NCBI GenBank assembly: GCA_028713915.1
Contig: JAQTNK010000009.1
Coordinates: 1-46,856, forward strand
Reading direction: 5' to 3'
DNA from: Rhodocyclaceae bacterium
GTDB taxonomy: Bacteria; Pseudomonadota; Gammaproteobacteria; Burkholderiales; Rhodocyclaceae
Length of the DNA: 46,856 bases
Positions 33,285-41,182 of this stretch are shown piece by piece. Position 1 is the first letter of the stretch, and the number at the start of each line of letters is the position of its first letter. A model generated the notes under the pieces. The model was not told the origin of the DNA and searched no databases. It saw only the letters and a list, made by a program, of their open reading frames with translations. Both the position numbers and the translations under genes were made by a program.

Positions 33285-34700
33285 CTAAATCTGCAAAGCG
33301 GCTGCAATGGCGCCTGTAGCTACCGGCGTGTTTTGCGGCGCAGATGGACTATCGTCGGGCCGCATCTCAGCGTGGCTGACCTCTCGCGTCTCGGCCGTGG
33401 CGTCGGAGATCGGCTGTTCTAAGCCCGTGAGCTCCGCCAGGCGATGGCCGATGAATTCCCAAGCGGCCTTCATTTCGCCTCGCTGCTCCTGACGCTGATA
33501 AATCCGGATCATGCGATTTTGTTCGGTGTGGTTCAAGCACTTTTCGATGACCTCGACGCGGACCCCGATGTCACCCATCATCGTCGATCCGGTTCGGCGC
33601 AGGTCATGAGGCGTCCACTTTCCGCCGGGAAGCATTAGGGTATCGGTGTCCGGACTGCGACGGGACATGGCCTCGCGTTTTCCTCGCTGGCGATCGGCGA
33701 TCTGTTTGTTCAGCGATTTGGAACACACGCAACCATTGTTGTGACGCGCTGGCATGACCCAATCCGGTACGTCGGTCTTGGCCTCGTGCGCAATCTCTTC
33801 CGCCCGTTGTCGTAAGGCCCGAAATTGAGCCAGCGCAAAATCTGACAAATCCACCCGGTGCGGTTTCTTGTTCTTAGTGATAGGGATGGTCCAAGTCTTC
33901 TCAAGGAAGTCGACGTTCTCCCATCGTGCCTGTGTAATTTCGCCGATCCGGCAGCATGTTGAGAGCATGATCCAGACAGCGTGTTGGTTTTCTTGCGTGA
34001 GGGTGGCGGGCAAGGCTTTCGCCAGTTGTTTGATCTCCGCTTCGGATAACACGCGATCCCGTTCATTCGCCTTGCCGCCCCAGGAGGACTTCTTGAGGCC
34101 GGCCGTCGGATCCGCGGGCACGATGTCGCGGATCACGGCAAACATGAACATCTGCCGAAGGTCACTCAAGAGCATGCCCGCGATGCGCGGCGCGCCTCGC
34201 TGGACGACGTCGTCGAGGATCTGTGTGAAGTGTGCTCGACGCAGGTCGGGGAGCCGCAACTCGCCAAGCCTCGGGAAGATGTCTTTCTCGAACTTGCGTC
34301 GCACTTCCTTGCCCACATCCTTTCGCGTGCGCAGTTCACGCTGCTCCCAGCGATCGAAGAGCTGGCGAAGCGTTTGGGGCAGGGCGCCCGCCATTGCCTC
34401 GGCGGCGCGGCGGTCGGCGTCCTCCTTGATGCGCTGCTGCTGCGGGTCGATGCAGTTTGCGATCTGGTGGCGCAGTTCCTGCGCTTTCTCGCGGGCTTCC
34501 GCGAGGGAGACCTCCGGATAGCTGCCGACCGACATCTTTCGCCGTGCGCCCTCGATCATGTAGCGGAAGATCCAGTCTTTGGCGCCCGAGGGGCGTACGC
34601 GAAGGAATAGACCGGGAACGTCGCCGGCGTGCATTTGGTATTCTCCAGCGCGCGGTTTTGCCTGGCGGGCGGCGGTATCAGTAAGGCGTTTTGCGATCAC
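33285..34700 (-). CDS. Tyrosine-recombinase integrase of the element
   Basis: A 471-residue P4-type phage integrase. The N-terminal DUF4102-like arm-binding domain (KRLTDTAARQAKPRAGEYQM then LFLRVRPSGAKDWIFRY) is followed by the SAM-like core-binding domain and the catalytic domain, with Arg251 (STCCRIGEITQARW), a Lys near 277, His365 and Arg368 (WTPHDLRRTG), His391 (CLNHTEQN) and the nucleophile Tyr401 (RIYQRQ). All five catalytic positions are present. The start lies 177 bases from the right att repeat. It should integrate and, with a directionality factor, excise the element at tRNA-Pro. Confidence 0.95.
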   Translation of the reverse strand: MIAKRLTDTAARQAKPRAGEYQMHAGDVPGLFLRVRPSGAKDWIFRYMIEGARRKMSVGSYPEVSLAEAREKAQELRHQIANCIDPQQQRIKEDADRRAAEAMAGALPQTLRQLFDRWEQRELRTRKDVGKEVRRKFEKDIFPRLGELRLPDLRRAHFTQILDDVVQRGAPRIAGMLLSDLRQMFMFAVIRDIVPADPTAGLKKSSWGGKANERDRVLSEAEIKQLAKALPATLTQENQHAVWIMLSTCCRIGEITQARWENVDFLEKTWTIPITKNKKPHRVDLSDFALAQFRALRQRAEEIAHEAKTDVPDWVMPARHNNGCVCSKSLNKQIADRQRGKREAMSRRSPDTDTLMLPGGKWTPHDLRRTGSTMMGDIGVRVEVIEKCLNHTEQNRMIRIYQRQEQRGEMKAAWEFIGHRLAELTGLEQPISDATAETREVSHAEMRPDDSPSAPQNTPVATGAIAAALQI

Positions 34701-34737
34701 TTGTCACCTGTACAAGGGGTAGCACGACGAAATCCAG

Positions 34738-34757
34738 GGGGGCCAATTAGGGGGCCA
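34738..34757. repeat. Right-end copy of the 20-base direct repeat (possible integrase arm-type site)
   Basis: This is an exact copy of GGGGGCCAATTAGGGGGCCA at 2189-2208, same orientation, lying between the integrase start and the right att repeat. In the excised circle the two copies would sit on either side of the att core. Confidence 0.6.
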
Positions 34758-34877
34758 ATCAACCTGCGCTGGCATGCAACATGATGAGACAGCATGATAC
34801 ACGACATCTAGCAAAAACAACGTGTTACTGATTTAACTGTACCGTGAAAGTCGGTAAAAATCGACCCCTTGAATTGT

Positions 34878-34969
34878 ATGGGGTGCAAGGGGTAGCGAGT
34901 TCGAATCCCGCCGCCCCGACCAAGTAACACCAAGGGTTTCAGTCGAAAGGCTGAAACCCTTTTTCTTTG
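34878..34969. repeat. Right attachment-site repeat: 3' tRNA-Pro fragment plus terminator
   Basis: This direct repeat of 2086-2176 starts at the anticodon loop (ATGGGGTGCAAGG), so it cannot encode a full tRNA. One substitution in the variable-loop region and an extra A after CCA distinguish it from the left copy. It marks the right boundary of the element. Confidence 0.9.
34932..34967 (+). terminator. Terminator hairpin copied in the right att repeat
   Basis: The same 11-bp stem AAGGGTTTCAG/CTGAAACCCTT and T-rich tail as behind tRNA-Pro. In the present arrangement it could stop plus-strand transcription leaving the element. Confidence 0.7.
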
Positions 34970-35086
34970 CCCTGTGCGGCAGTGAAACCATTGGGGAACC
35001 AGGGGCCGGGGCAATCCCAAGGCGTCGTGTCGAGCGGCGACGTCGCTTCTCTATGCGGGTGGCATCAATCTCGGTTGTTCCGGCGA

Positions 35087-35605
35087 CTACCTCGCGCGAT
35101 AGCCCGCATGGCAAGCCACGCACGCGGCGACAATCCGCGAATAGGCGGCGAGCGTGGGCTTCACGTCGCACGTGGCCGATGTCACTTGTGCCGCCGCGGC
35201 AAATTGACTTGCGCTGCGATGCATCGCCGACCCGATGCTCTGCATTGCAGTCGGCATGTACTTGGCGACCTCATGGGCGCCGTGAAGGCGCATGGAACTC
35301 ATTCCCAGCCGCTGTTCCGCGATTTCGGCAGCGCCGTCGTAGTTCTCGGTCGACAGCGCTTCCTGGATCTGCTGCAGGGCCAGGAGGTGATCCCTCATGT
35401 TCGCCAGGGTGTGCTCGCGCAACGCCCTCGGGAAGTGCACGACCTGACGCTTACGGCCAGGCACGCCAGCGTCGACAGCCGGCGCGCCAGCGTCCGCGGA
35501 TGTGTCATGCAGGGGTCCATGCATGGCCGGGTCATGCTCCTGTGCCGTCGCGGCGACGACGATGAAACTGAGTGTGGCAAATGCGGCAACGCGTGCTCTC
35601 GGCAT
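35087..35605 (-). CDS. Class II-type cytochrome c (cytochrome c'-like)
   Basis: A 172-residue exported protein with a signal peptide (MPRARVAAFATLSFIVVAAT, cleaved near AQ) and a C-terminal heme site AACVACHAGYR, the position and form seen in cytochrome c' and relatives. The part between is helical (LREHTLANMRDHLLALQQIQ), as expected for the four-helix bundle. It is probably a periplasmic monoheme electron carrier or gas-binding protein. It is the first chromosomal gene after the element and is read towards it. Confidence 0.82.
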   Translation of the reverse strand: MPRARVAAFATLSFIVVAATAQEHDPAMHGPLHDTSADAGAPAVDAGVPGRKRQVVHFPRALREHTLANMRDHLLALQQIQEALSTENYDGAAEIAEQRLGMSSMRLHGAHEVAKYMPTAMQSIGSAMHRSASQFAAAAQVTSATCDVKPTLAAYSRIVAACVACHAGYRAR

Positions 35606-35654
35606 GAAGATTCCTTTGCGCTCGGCTTGATCGGTTCTTCGCCGCGGACGTCCG

Positions 35655-36815
35655 TCAGGCCAACGCCTGGTTCAAGTCCGCGATCAGGTCCGCGGCATCC
35701 TCGAGTCCGACGGACAAGCGCAGCATGGCGTCGGATATGCCGCGGCGCGCGCGTTCGTCGGGTGACAGCCCGTGATGAGTGGTCGTGCACGGCTGCGTCA
35801 CCAGGCTCTCGGCGCCGCCGAGGCTCGGCGCCAGCGCAAAGAGCCTGAGCCGGTCCGCGGCGCGGGTGGCCGCTTCGCCGCCGCCCGTGACCTCGATGGT
35901 CAGCATGCCGCCGTAGCCCTGCATCTGCGCCTTGGCCAGTTGGTGCCCGGCATAATCCGGCAGCCCCGGATAGAACACGCGGGCGACCTTGCCATGGCGG
36001 GCCATGGCTTCGGCGACCGCCTGCGCCGTGCGGTTCTGCCGCTCAACGCGCACGACCAGCGTGCGCAAGCTGCGCGAGAGCAAGGCGGCCGTTTCGGGCG
36101 CGATCATCGAGCCCAGGTTCTTGCGCCAGTTCCACACCGGCGCCACGAGTTCCTTGCGGCCCGCGAGCACGCCCGCGGTGATGTCCGAATGGCCGCCGAG
36201 AAATTTCGTCGCGCTGTGGACGACGAAGTCGGCACCGAGCGCCAAGGGCTGCTGATTCACGGGCGAAGCGAAGGTGTTGTCGACTGCCAGCAACGCGCCA
36301 TGGCGATGGCATATGTCGGCGACGGCGCGGATGTCCTGCACTTCGAGCGTGGGGTTGCTCGGCGTTTCCAGGAAGACGAGGCCGCAGCCTTCCTGGATGC
36401 GGCTTTCGGCGATGTCGAGTTCGCTCGCCTGCAGCAGATGGGTGCGAATGCCCAGCATGCCGACCTGGGAGCCGAGCAGTTCCAGCGTGCCGCCGTAGGC
36501 GTCGCCAAGGCAGACGATGCCGTTGCGGCCGTGCGCGAAGAACAGCGCGGCCTCGGCCGCCATGCCGGAACAGAACGCCCATGCCATTTCGGCGCCTTCA
36601 AGGCTGGCAAGCTTGGCTTCGAGCGCCTGGATCGTCGGATTGAGGCCGTAGCGCGTATAGAGGCTGCCGGGCTTCCTGCCCTCGACGACGTCGAGCAGAT
36701 CGGCCGTGGAGGGAAACTTGAACGTCGTGGTGTTGTAGATCGGCGTATGCGGCGATCCGTGCGCATCGTCGATTTCGCCGGCATGGACGCAGCGTGTGGC
36801 AAGTCCTTCAGACAT
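35655..36815 (-). CDS. Cys/Met-metabolism PLP-dependent enzyme (cystathionine gamma-synthase type)
   Basis: A 386-residue pyridoxal-phosphate enzyme of the transsulfuration family. Seen are LYTRYGLNPTIQALEAKLAS, FCSGMAAEAALFF, DAYGGTLELL, VFLETPSNPTLEVQDI, VDNTFASPVNQQPL and the cofactor lysine in HSATKFLGGHSDITAGVLAG. The end GLEDAADLIADLNQAL is conserved. Cystathionine gamma-synthase, O-succinylhomoserine sulfhydrylase and methionine gamma-lyase share these motifs, so the substrate is not settled. The ATG at 36815 has AAGGAGAA seven bases ahead; the frame further upstream is noncoding. It starts a methionine-type operon of one visible gene. Confidence 0.9.
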   Translation of the reverse strand: MSEGLATRCVHAGEIDDAHGSPHTPIYNTTTFKFPSTADLLDVVEGRKPGSLYTRYGLNPTIQALEAKLASLEGAEMAWAFCSGMAAEAALFFAHGRNGIVCLGDAYGGTLELLGSQVGMLGIRTHLLQASELDIAESRIQEGCGLVFLETPSNPTLEVQDIRAVADICHRHGALLAVDNTFASPVNQQPLALGADFVVHSATKFLGGHSDITAGVLAGRKELVAPVWNWRKNLGSMIAPETAALLSRSLRTLVVRVERQNRTAQAVAEAMARHGKVARVFYPGLPDYAGHQLAKAQMQGYGGMLTIEVTGGGEAATRAADRLRLFALAPSLGGAESLVTQPCTTTHHGLSPDERARRGISDAMLRLSVGLEDAADLIADLNQALA

Positions 36816-37084
36816 CGCATTCTCCTTCAGGTTGAGCAGGTCCCTCGCGCCTGAGAACGGTAGCACACCGCCGCTTCGCGCGTCACAGAACGCTTCTGGC
36901 AAGGATATAGGTGGCGGCGATCACGAGCCCGCCGGCGCACGACTGCCTGTGCCGTCCCGAGCCGGATCTTCCCATGTGTTACCTTTGGCGTTGGCAGTTG
37001 CGAGCCGCGCAACGTTGTTGTCCCGGCAGCTTCAGTTCCGCCAAGCCTGCCCGGTTGGCTATTTTTTTGTGCGAAGGGAATATC

Positions 37085-37285
37085 TTGGCGGCGCTACAGG
37101 TCGACCAGCCGACATGCGCGAAGTGCGCACATTATTTCATCACCCATGATCCGCGGTTTCCCTATGGCTGCCGGGCAATGGGTTTCAAGAGCCGACGCCT
37201 GCCGCAGGAAGAAATTTCGCAGGCGACCGGCGCCCGATGCCTGGCGTACCAACGGCGCACGACCGCGCGCGACGGCTGCAAGTAG
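37085..37285 (+). CDS. Small conserved cysteine-motif protein
   Basis: A 66-residue protein with PTCAKCAHYFITHDPRFPYG, then CRAMGFKSRRLPQEEISQATGARCLAYQRR. Four cysteines and a His in a CxxCxHY...GCR...GFKS...C order suggest a metal site. I recall similar uncharacterised proteins in many proteobacteria. The TTG at 37085 is chosen because GAAGGGAA lies just upstream and the conserved part follows at once; no ATG is available in frame near it. It is divergent from the PLP enzyme. Confidence 0.7.
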   Translation: MAALQVDQPTCAKCAHYFITHDPRFPYGCRAMGFKSRRLPQEEISQATGARCLAYQRRTTARDGCK

Positions 37286-37407
37286 TGAGCGTTGCCGCCG
37301 GCTTGGGCACGCGATACAAACTATTACACTTGCCGCGTCATCGGCTCCCGTATCCAGGCGTTATTGCCAGTAACCAACACGTTGTTGGCCTCACAGGAGA
37401 TACGAAA

Positions 37408-37629
37408 ATGTCGAAGATTCTTACCGCACTCATCGCTGGTCTGTTTGCCGCTTCTGTCTTCGCTGCCGATGCACCGAAGACCGACACCAAGGCGGCGCCT
37501 GCCGCTCCGGCGGCAACTGCGCCGGCCGCCGCGCCGGCTGCCGAGGCGACCAAGAAGCCGATGCACAAGCATCACAAGAAGCAGGCGAAGAAGACCGAAG
37601 CCGCGCCGGCTGAAACGCCCGCCAAGTAA
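37408..37629 (+). CDS. Exported Ala/Lys/Pro-rich small protein
   Basis: A 73-residue protein: signal peptide MSKILTALIAGLFAASVFAA, then a low-complexity alanine-proline stretch and a basic His/Lys patch (KKPMHKHHKKQAKKTE). GGAGA lies nine bases before the ATG. Such small periplasmic proteins are common in betaproteobacteria and have no known activity; the His/Lys patch might bind metal or acidic polymers. A strong terminator follows. Confidence 0.78.
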   Translation: MSKILTALIAGLFAASVFAADAPKTDTKAAPAAPAATAPAAAPAAEATKKPMHKHHKKQAKKTEAAPAETPAK

Positions 37630-37650
37630 TCGGCTCTCGCTCGGTCAAGC

Positions 37651-37690
37651 AACGGCGGCGGCTCTCTTTGCCGCCGCCGTTGTTCTTTCC
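37651..37690 (+). terminator. Rho-independent terminator after the Ala/Lys-rich gene
   Basis: AACGGCGGCGGC and GCCGCCGCCGTT form a 12-bp stem around TCTCTTT, followed by the T-rich GTTCTTTCC. Confidence 0.78.
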
Positions 37691-37742
37691 AACGCCACTG
37701 CCGAGCCTTGAGAGCACAAGCCCGGTTCGTCAGGCAGATGCC

Positions 37743-38174
37743 TCAGGTGGCGATATAGCTTTCCAACTGCTGGATCACGAACGTCTGTTCGGCGATTGTT
37801 TCCTGCACGAGATCGCGCATCGACACGACGCCGACGACGTCCTTGTAGTCGTCCAAGACGGGCAAGTGGCGGACGTGGTGTTCGGACATGATCGCCATGG
37901 CTTCTTCGACGCTAGTTTGCGGCGACGCACAGACGACGCGATCGGTCATGATCTCCTGCACTTGGGTTGCCTCAGCCAGTCGCCCGCAGAGCGACACTTT
38001 GCGGGCGCAGTCGCGCTCCGAAATCACCCCGATCAATCTTCCTCTTTCCATCGCCAGCAAAGCACCGACCTCATGCTCGGCCATCAACTGGAGCGCGTGA
38101 TGAACCGATTCGCGCGGGCCGACGGTGATGACCACCCTGGCGCGCGATCCGAGTACCTGAGCCAACGTTTTCAT
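37743..38174 (-). CDS. CBS-domain-pair protein
   Basis: A 143-residue protein consisting of two CBS domains: VGPRESVHHALQLMAEHEVGALLAMERGRLIGVISERD and VCASPQTSVEEAMAIMSEHHVRHLPVLDDYKDVVGVVSMRDL. Free-standing pairs bind adenine nucleotides or S-adenosylmethionine and act as energy or metabolite sensors. The partner here is unknown. The ATG at 38174 has GAGGAG five bases ahead. It is divergent from nnrS, with a 282-base gap containing no gene. Confidence 0.92.
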   Translation of the reverse strand: MKTLAQVLGSRARVVITVGPRESVHHALQLMAEHEVGALLAMERGRLIGVISERDCARKVSLCGRLAEATQVQEIMTDRVVCASPQTSVEEAMAIMSEHHVRHLPVLDDYKDVVGVVSMRDLVQETIAEQTFVIQQLESYIAT

Positions 38175-38456
38175 GTTCTCCTCCTTCGACAGGCAAGTCT
38201 TGCGTGCCGCCAAAGCTAAACCAGCCGCCACGACTTGGAAATAGATTGTGCGGATCAACTGATAACGTTTGGCTTTTCTCGCCTGCCGTAGTTCCGGAGG
38301 CCGTCCGTGCTGCGCCGACATTGCGGTGCTCCGTCGGTGGACCCCAAGGGCGGTTTGTAGGAAGATCGCGAGCGTAGCTTCCAACAACCATCGCGGACAA
38401 GCAGCATGACGACTCTGCAGCACGATTACCGCTCGATTGAATCGATGGCCTGACCC

Positions 38457-39617
38457 ATGAAATTCGCATCGCATCCGTTCTGGCTGGCCGGGTTTCGCCC
38501 CTTGTTCGCGTTGGCCTGTGTCGCGGGCGCCGGCCTGCCGGTGCTCTGGGTCGCCGTATATGCGGGCGCCATCGCCGCACCGGCGAACCCGTTCTCGACG
38601 TTCCAGTGGCATGCCCACGAAATGTTCTTCGGCTTCGGCTGGGCGGTCCTCGGCGGATTCCTGCTGACCTCGACCAAAAACTGGGTCGGCATCCGCGGTT
38701 ATCACGGCGGCGCGCTGATGTTCCTCGCCGCCGCCTGGATATTCGAGCGCGCCGGCATGTGGTTCGGCGGCGCCTGGCCGGCGCCGCTGTTCCTGCTGTC
38801 CAACAATCTCTACCTGGCGAGCGTCGTCGCGATGTTGCTGTGGACGCTGATCCGCCACCATCGCACCGACTCCTTTCGCGACAACATCATCTTCGTGGTG
38901 ATCCTGCCGATTTTTCTCATCGCCAAGCATCAGTTGCTGGGCGCCGATACCTTCCAACTCGGGTGGATGACGACGATCGCCTTGTTCAGGGTTGCCTTCC
39001 TCATCATGCTCGAACGTACCCTGAGCCAATTCATGAAGGGGGTGTTCCAGGTCGAGATTCTGCGCCATCCCGCGCTCGACGCGGCCATCAAGCTGCTGGC
39101 GGTCGTGCTGGTCTGCGCCGGCTGGTTGCCGCCGACCGTCTTCGTCGGCCTCTCGCTGTTGCTGGCGCTGCTGCTCGCCGTGCGCTTCGCTTTCTGGCGG
39201 CCGCACTTGGCCATGCGGCGCCTCGATATCGGCATCATGTACTTGGGCTACCTTGCCATCGTCCTGCAATTGCTGCTCGACGTCCTCGACCAGCTCGCGC
39301 ACCCGGCCTGGGTCGGCAGCGTCGCCGTCCACGTATTTACCTTCGGCGCCATGGGGCTGATCGCGCCGGCCCTGCTGATGCGGATATCGAAAGGTCATAC
39401 GGGCCGGAAGGTGGCCTTCGACAGCGGCGACAAGTGGGCACTGCGCATAATGATGTTAGCATTCATGCTGCGCGTCGTCGCGCCGCAGGCCTATCCCGCC
39501 GGCTACATCGCGTGGATCGTCATGGCTGCGGCCTGCTGGTGCGCCTGTTTCGCGTTGCTCGGCTGGCGCTACATCCCGTTCCTGTGGCAGCCGCGCGTGG
39601 ATGGCAAGGAGCACTGA
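38457..39617 (+). CDS. nnrS: NnrS family membrane protein
   Basis: A 386-residue integral membrane protein with about twelve hydrophobic helices. The N-terminal FWLAGFRPLFALACVAGAGL and FQWHAHEMFFGFGWAVLGGFLLTSTKNWVG are the NnrS signature, with His residues thought to bind heme. NnrS proteins protect denitrifying bacteria against nitric oxide stress. Length and motifs are normal. The Lig E-type ligase gene follows 13 bases later on the same strand, probably cotranscribed. Confidence 0.92.
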   Translation: MKFASHPFWLAGFRPLFALACVAGAGLPVLWVAVYAGAIAAPANPFSTFQWHAHEMFFGFGWAVLGGFLLTSTKNWVGIRGYHGGALMFLAAAWIFERAGMWFGGAWPAPLFLLSNNLYLASVVAMLLWTLIRHHRTDSFRDNIIFVVILPIFLIAKHQLLGADTFQLGWMTTIALFRVAFLIMLERTLSQFMKGVFQVEILRHPALDAAIKLLAVVLVCAGWLPPTVFVGLSLLLALLLAVRFAFWRPHLAMRRLDIGIMYLGYLAIVLQLLLDVLDQLAHPAWVGSVAVHVFTFGAMGLIAPALLMRISKGHTGRKVAFDSGDKWALRIMMLAFMLRVVAPQAYPAGYIAWIVMAAACWCACFALLGWRYIPFLWQPRVDGKEH

Positions 39618-39630
39618 TAGGAGAGAGACC

Positions 39631-40509
39631 ATGCGGCGTCGCCTGTTGTTCGTGGCCCTGGCAGGATGCTTCGTCGGCATTGGCGACGGCGAATTCTCTC
39701 TCTCGATGCCGGCTTGGGCCGAGGCGGCGCGCAGCGTCCCGCCGGCCATTTTGCTGGCGGAAGTTTTCCGGCCCGACATCGATCCGGCACAGTACTGGGT
39801 CAGCGAAAAGTACGACGGCGTGCGGGCAATCTGGGACGGCCGCGAACTGCGGTTTCGCAGCGGCCGCCGTGTCCCGGCTCCCGCCTGGTTCGTCGCCGGC
39901 CTGCCGCGCGAGCCGCTCGACGGCGAACTGTGGCTGGGCCGCGGACGCTTCGACGAGCTTTCGGGCATCGTGCGCAAGGCGCAACCGTCGGACGCCGAGT
40001 GGCGCCGCGTGCGTTACATGATTTTCGAGTTGCCCGACGGCGCCGGCTCATTCACCGAGCGCATCGAGCGGCTGCGCACCATCATCGCGGGCAGCGGCAT
40101 GCCGTGGCTGCATCTGGTGGAGCAGTTCCGCATCGCCGATCGGCAGGCGCTGGCGAAGAAAATGGATGACGTCGTGCGCGCCGGCGGCGAAGGGCTGATG
40201 CTCCACCGCGCCGCCGCGCCCTACGTCACCGGGCGCAGCGACGACCTGCTCAAGCTCAAGCCCTGGCGCGACGCCGAAGCGACCGTGATCGGCCACGAGC
40301 CGGGCGAGGGGCGCCTCGCCGGCGTGGTCGGCGCCCTGCGCCTGAAGACTGCGGAAGGCAAGGAATTTCGGCTTGGATCGGGCTTGAGCGACGCGCTGCG
40401 CCGCAATCCGCCCGCCATCGGCGCGAGCGTGACCTACCGCTACCAGGAACTGACCAAGGACGGCGTGCCGCGCTTTCCGCGCTACTGGAGGATGCACGAG
40501 GAGTTCTAG
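39631..40509 (+). CDS. Periplasmic ATP-dependent DNA ligase, Lig E type
   Basis: A 292-residue minimal ATP-dependent DNA ligase with an N-terminal leader (MRRRLLFVALAGCFVGIGDG to AWAEAA). Nucleotidyltransferase motif I holds Lys60 in VSEKYDGVRAIWDG, motif III is LDGELWLGRG, motif IV is GGEGLMLHR and motif V is LLKLKPWRDAEATVIGH. The OB domain follows, ending in FPRYWRMHEEF. Lig E enzymes seal DNA in the periplasm and are linked to DNA uptake or extracellular DNA. GGAGAGA lies before the ATG, and the gene follows nnrS closely. Confidence 0.9.
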   Translation: MRRRLLFVALAGCFVGIGDGEFSLSMPAWAEAARSVPPAILLAEVFRPDIDPAQYWVSEKYDGVRAIWDGRELRFRSGRRVPAPAWFVAGLPREPLDGELWLGRGRFDELSGIVRKAQPSDAEWRRVRYMIFELPDGAGSFTERIERLRTIIAGSGMPWLHLVEQFRIADRQALAKKMDDVVRAGGEGLMLHRAAAPYVTGRSDDLLKLKPWRDAEATVIGHEPGEGRLAGVVGALRLKTAEGKEFRLGSGLSDALRRNPPAIGASVTYRYQELTKDGVPRFPRYWRMHEEF

Positions 40510-40609
40510 GCGCTCGCCAAGCGCGGTGCCGAGGCGTCTGCGCGACGGCAGCAAGAATATGCGATGGCCTGCCCAGGTCTGGCTCCGTCTTCGCGGCAAG
40601 GCCTCGCGC

Positions 40610-41182
40610 TTATCTCAGGCTGGCGCTCCTGGCAATCGCTTCGACCTGCGCCTGATAGCGCGGGAAGAAGGCCAGGCGCGGCGCCTGGTAGAGCAGCGCG
40701 AACAACTCGCCGCCGTCGACGGCGCCGAAGCCGACGCCGCGCAACTGCACGTTATCGATCTTGCGGATGCGTTCGAATTCGAAGCGGAACCCATTCTTGC
40801 CGGCGAAGCGATAAGGCTCGAGCTTGCGCAGCTTGAAGACGGAATTGTCGCGCGTCAGCACCCCTTCGAACAGCGCGACGATGTCCTCGGCTTGCATCGA
40901 GCTATGGAAGACGAAGTCCTTCTGTTTGCTGCCCGACGGGTTCTCGGGATGCATCGCCTGGCCCTCCCGGATGCCGGCGTAGATGAGGAATTCGTCGACC
41001 GTAACGCCTTCCATCGTCCACACCTGCGCCGGCTTGATGCCCGGGAAATCGAGATGATTCCAGCTGCTGTCGAGACTGATCGACATGCGTTCGCCGACGG
41101 TGTTCGTGCCGGTGTCGACTTTCGTGACGGTGGCGCAAGCCGTCAATAGCAGGAGCGAGGCGAGAGCAAGCAGTTTTTTCAT
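40610..41182 (-). CDS. Hypothetical lipoprotein
   Basis: A 190-residue protein with a lipoprotein signal peptide and lipobox LLTAC (Cys15). The remaining sequence (SWNHLDFPGIKPAQVWTMEG, DFVFHSSMQAEDIVALFEGV, GFRFEFERIRKIDNVQLRGV) is a soluble alpha/beta domain I do not recognise. Its ATG overlaps the stop of the M48 peptidase gene (TGATG), so the three genes 40610-43073 form one transcription unit working at the cell envelope. Confidence 0.8.
   Translation of the reverse strand: MKKLLALASLLLLTACATVTKVDTGTNTVGERMSISLDSSWNHLDFPGIKPAQVWTMEGVTVDEFLIYAGIREGQAMHPENPSGSKQKDFVFHSSMQAEDIVALFEGVLTRDNSVFKLRKLEPYRFAGKNGFRFEFERIRKIDNVQLRGVGFGAVDGGELFALLYQAPRLAFFPRYQAQVEAIARSASLR

Noticed and set aside
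34878-34923. A second tRNA-Pro gene
   Set aside because: Only the part from the anticodon loop to CCA is present; acceptor 5' strand, D arm and half the anticodon stem are absent. It is the att copy.
36816-36880. Riboswitch in the leader of the PLP enzyme gene
   Set aside because: CTCAGGCGCGAGGGAC on the minus strand loosely recalls a glycine-riboswitch segment, but the paired upstream stems are not there, and no SAM-type consensus could be recognised.
37743-39398. 551-residue minus-strand frame running through nnrS
   Set aside because: Only the last 143 codons encode the CBS-domain protein; the rest is the antisense shadow of nnrS.
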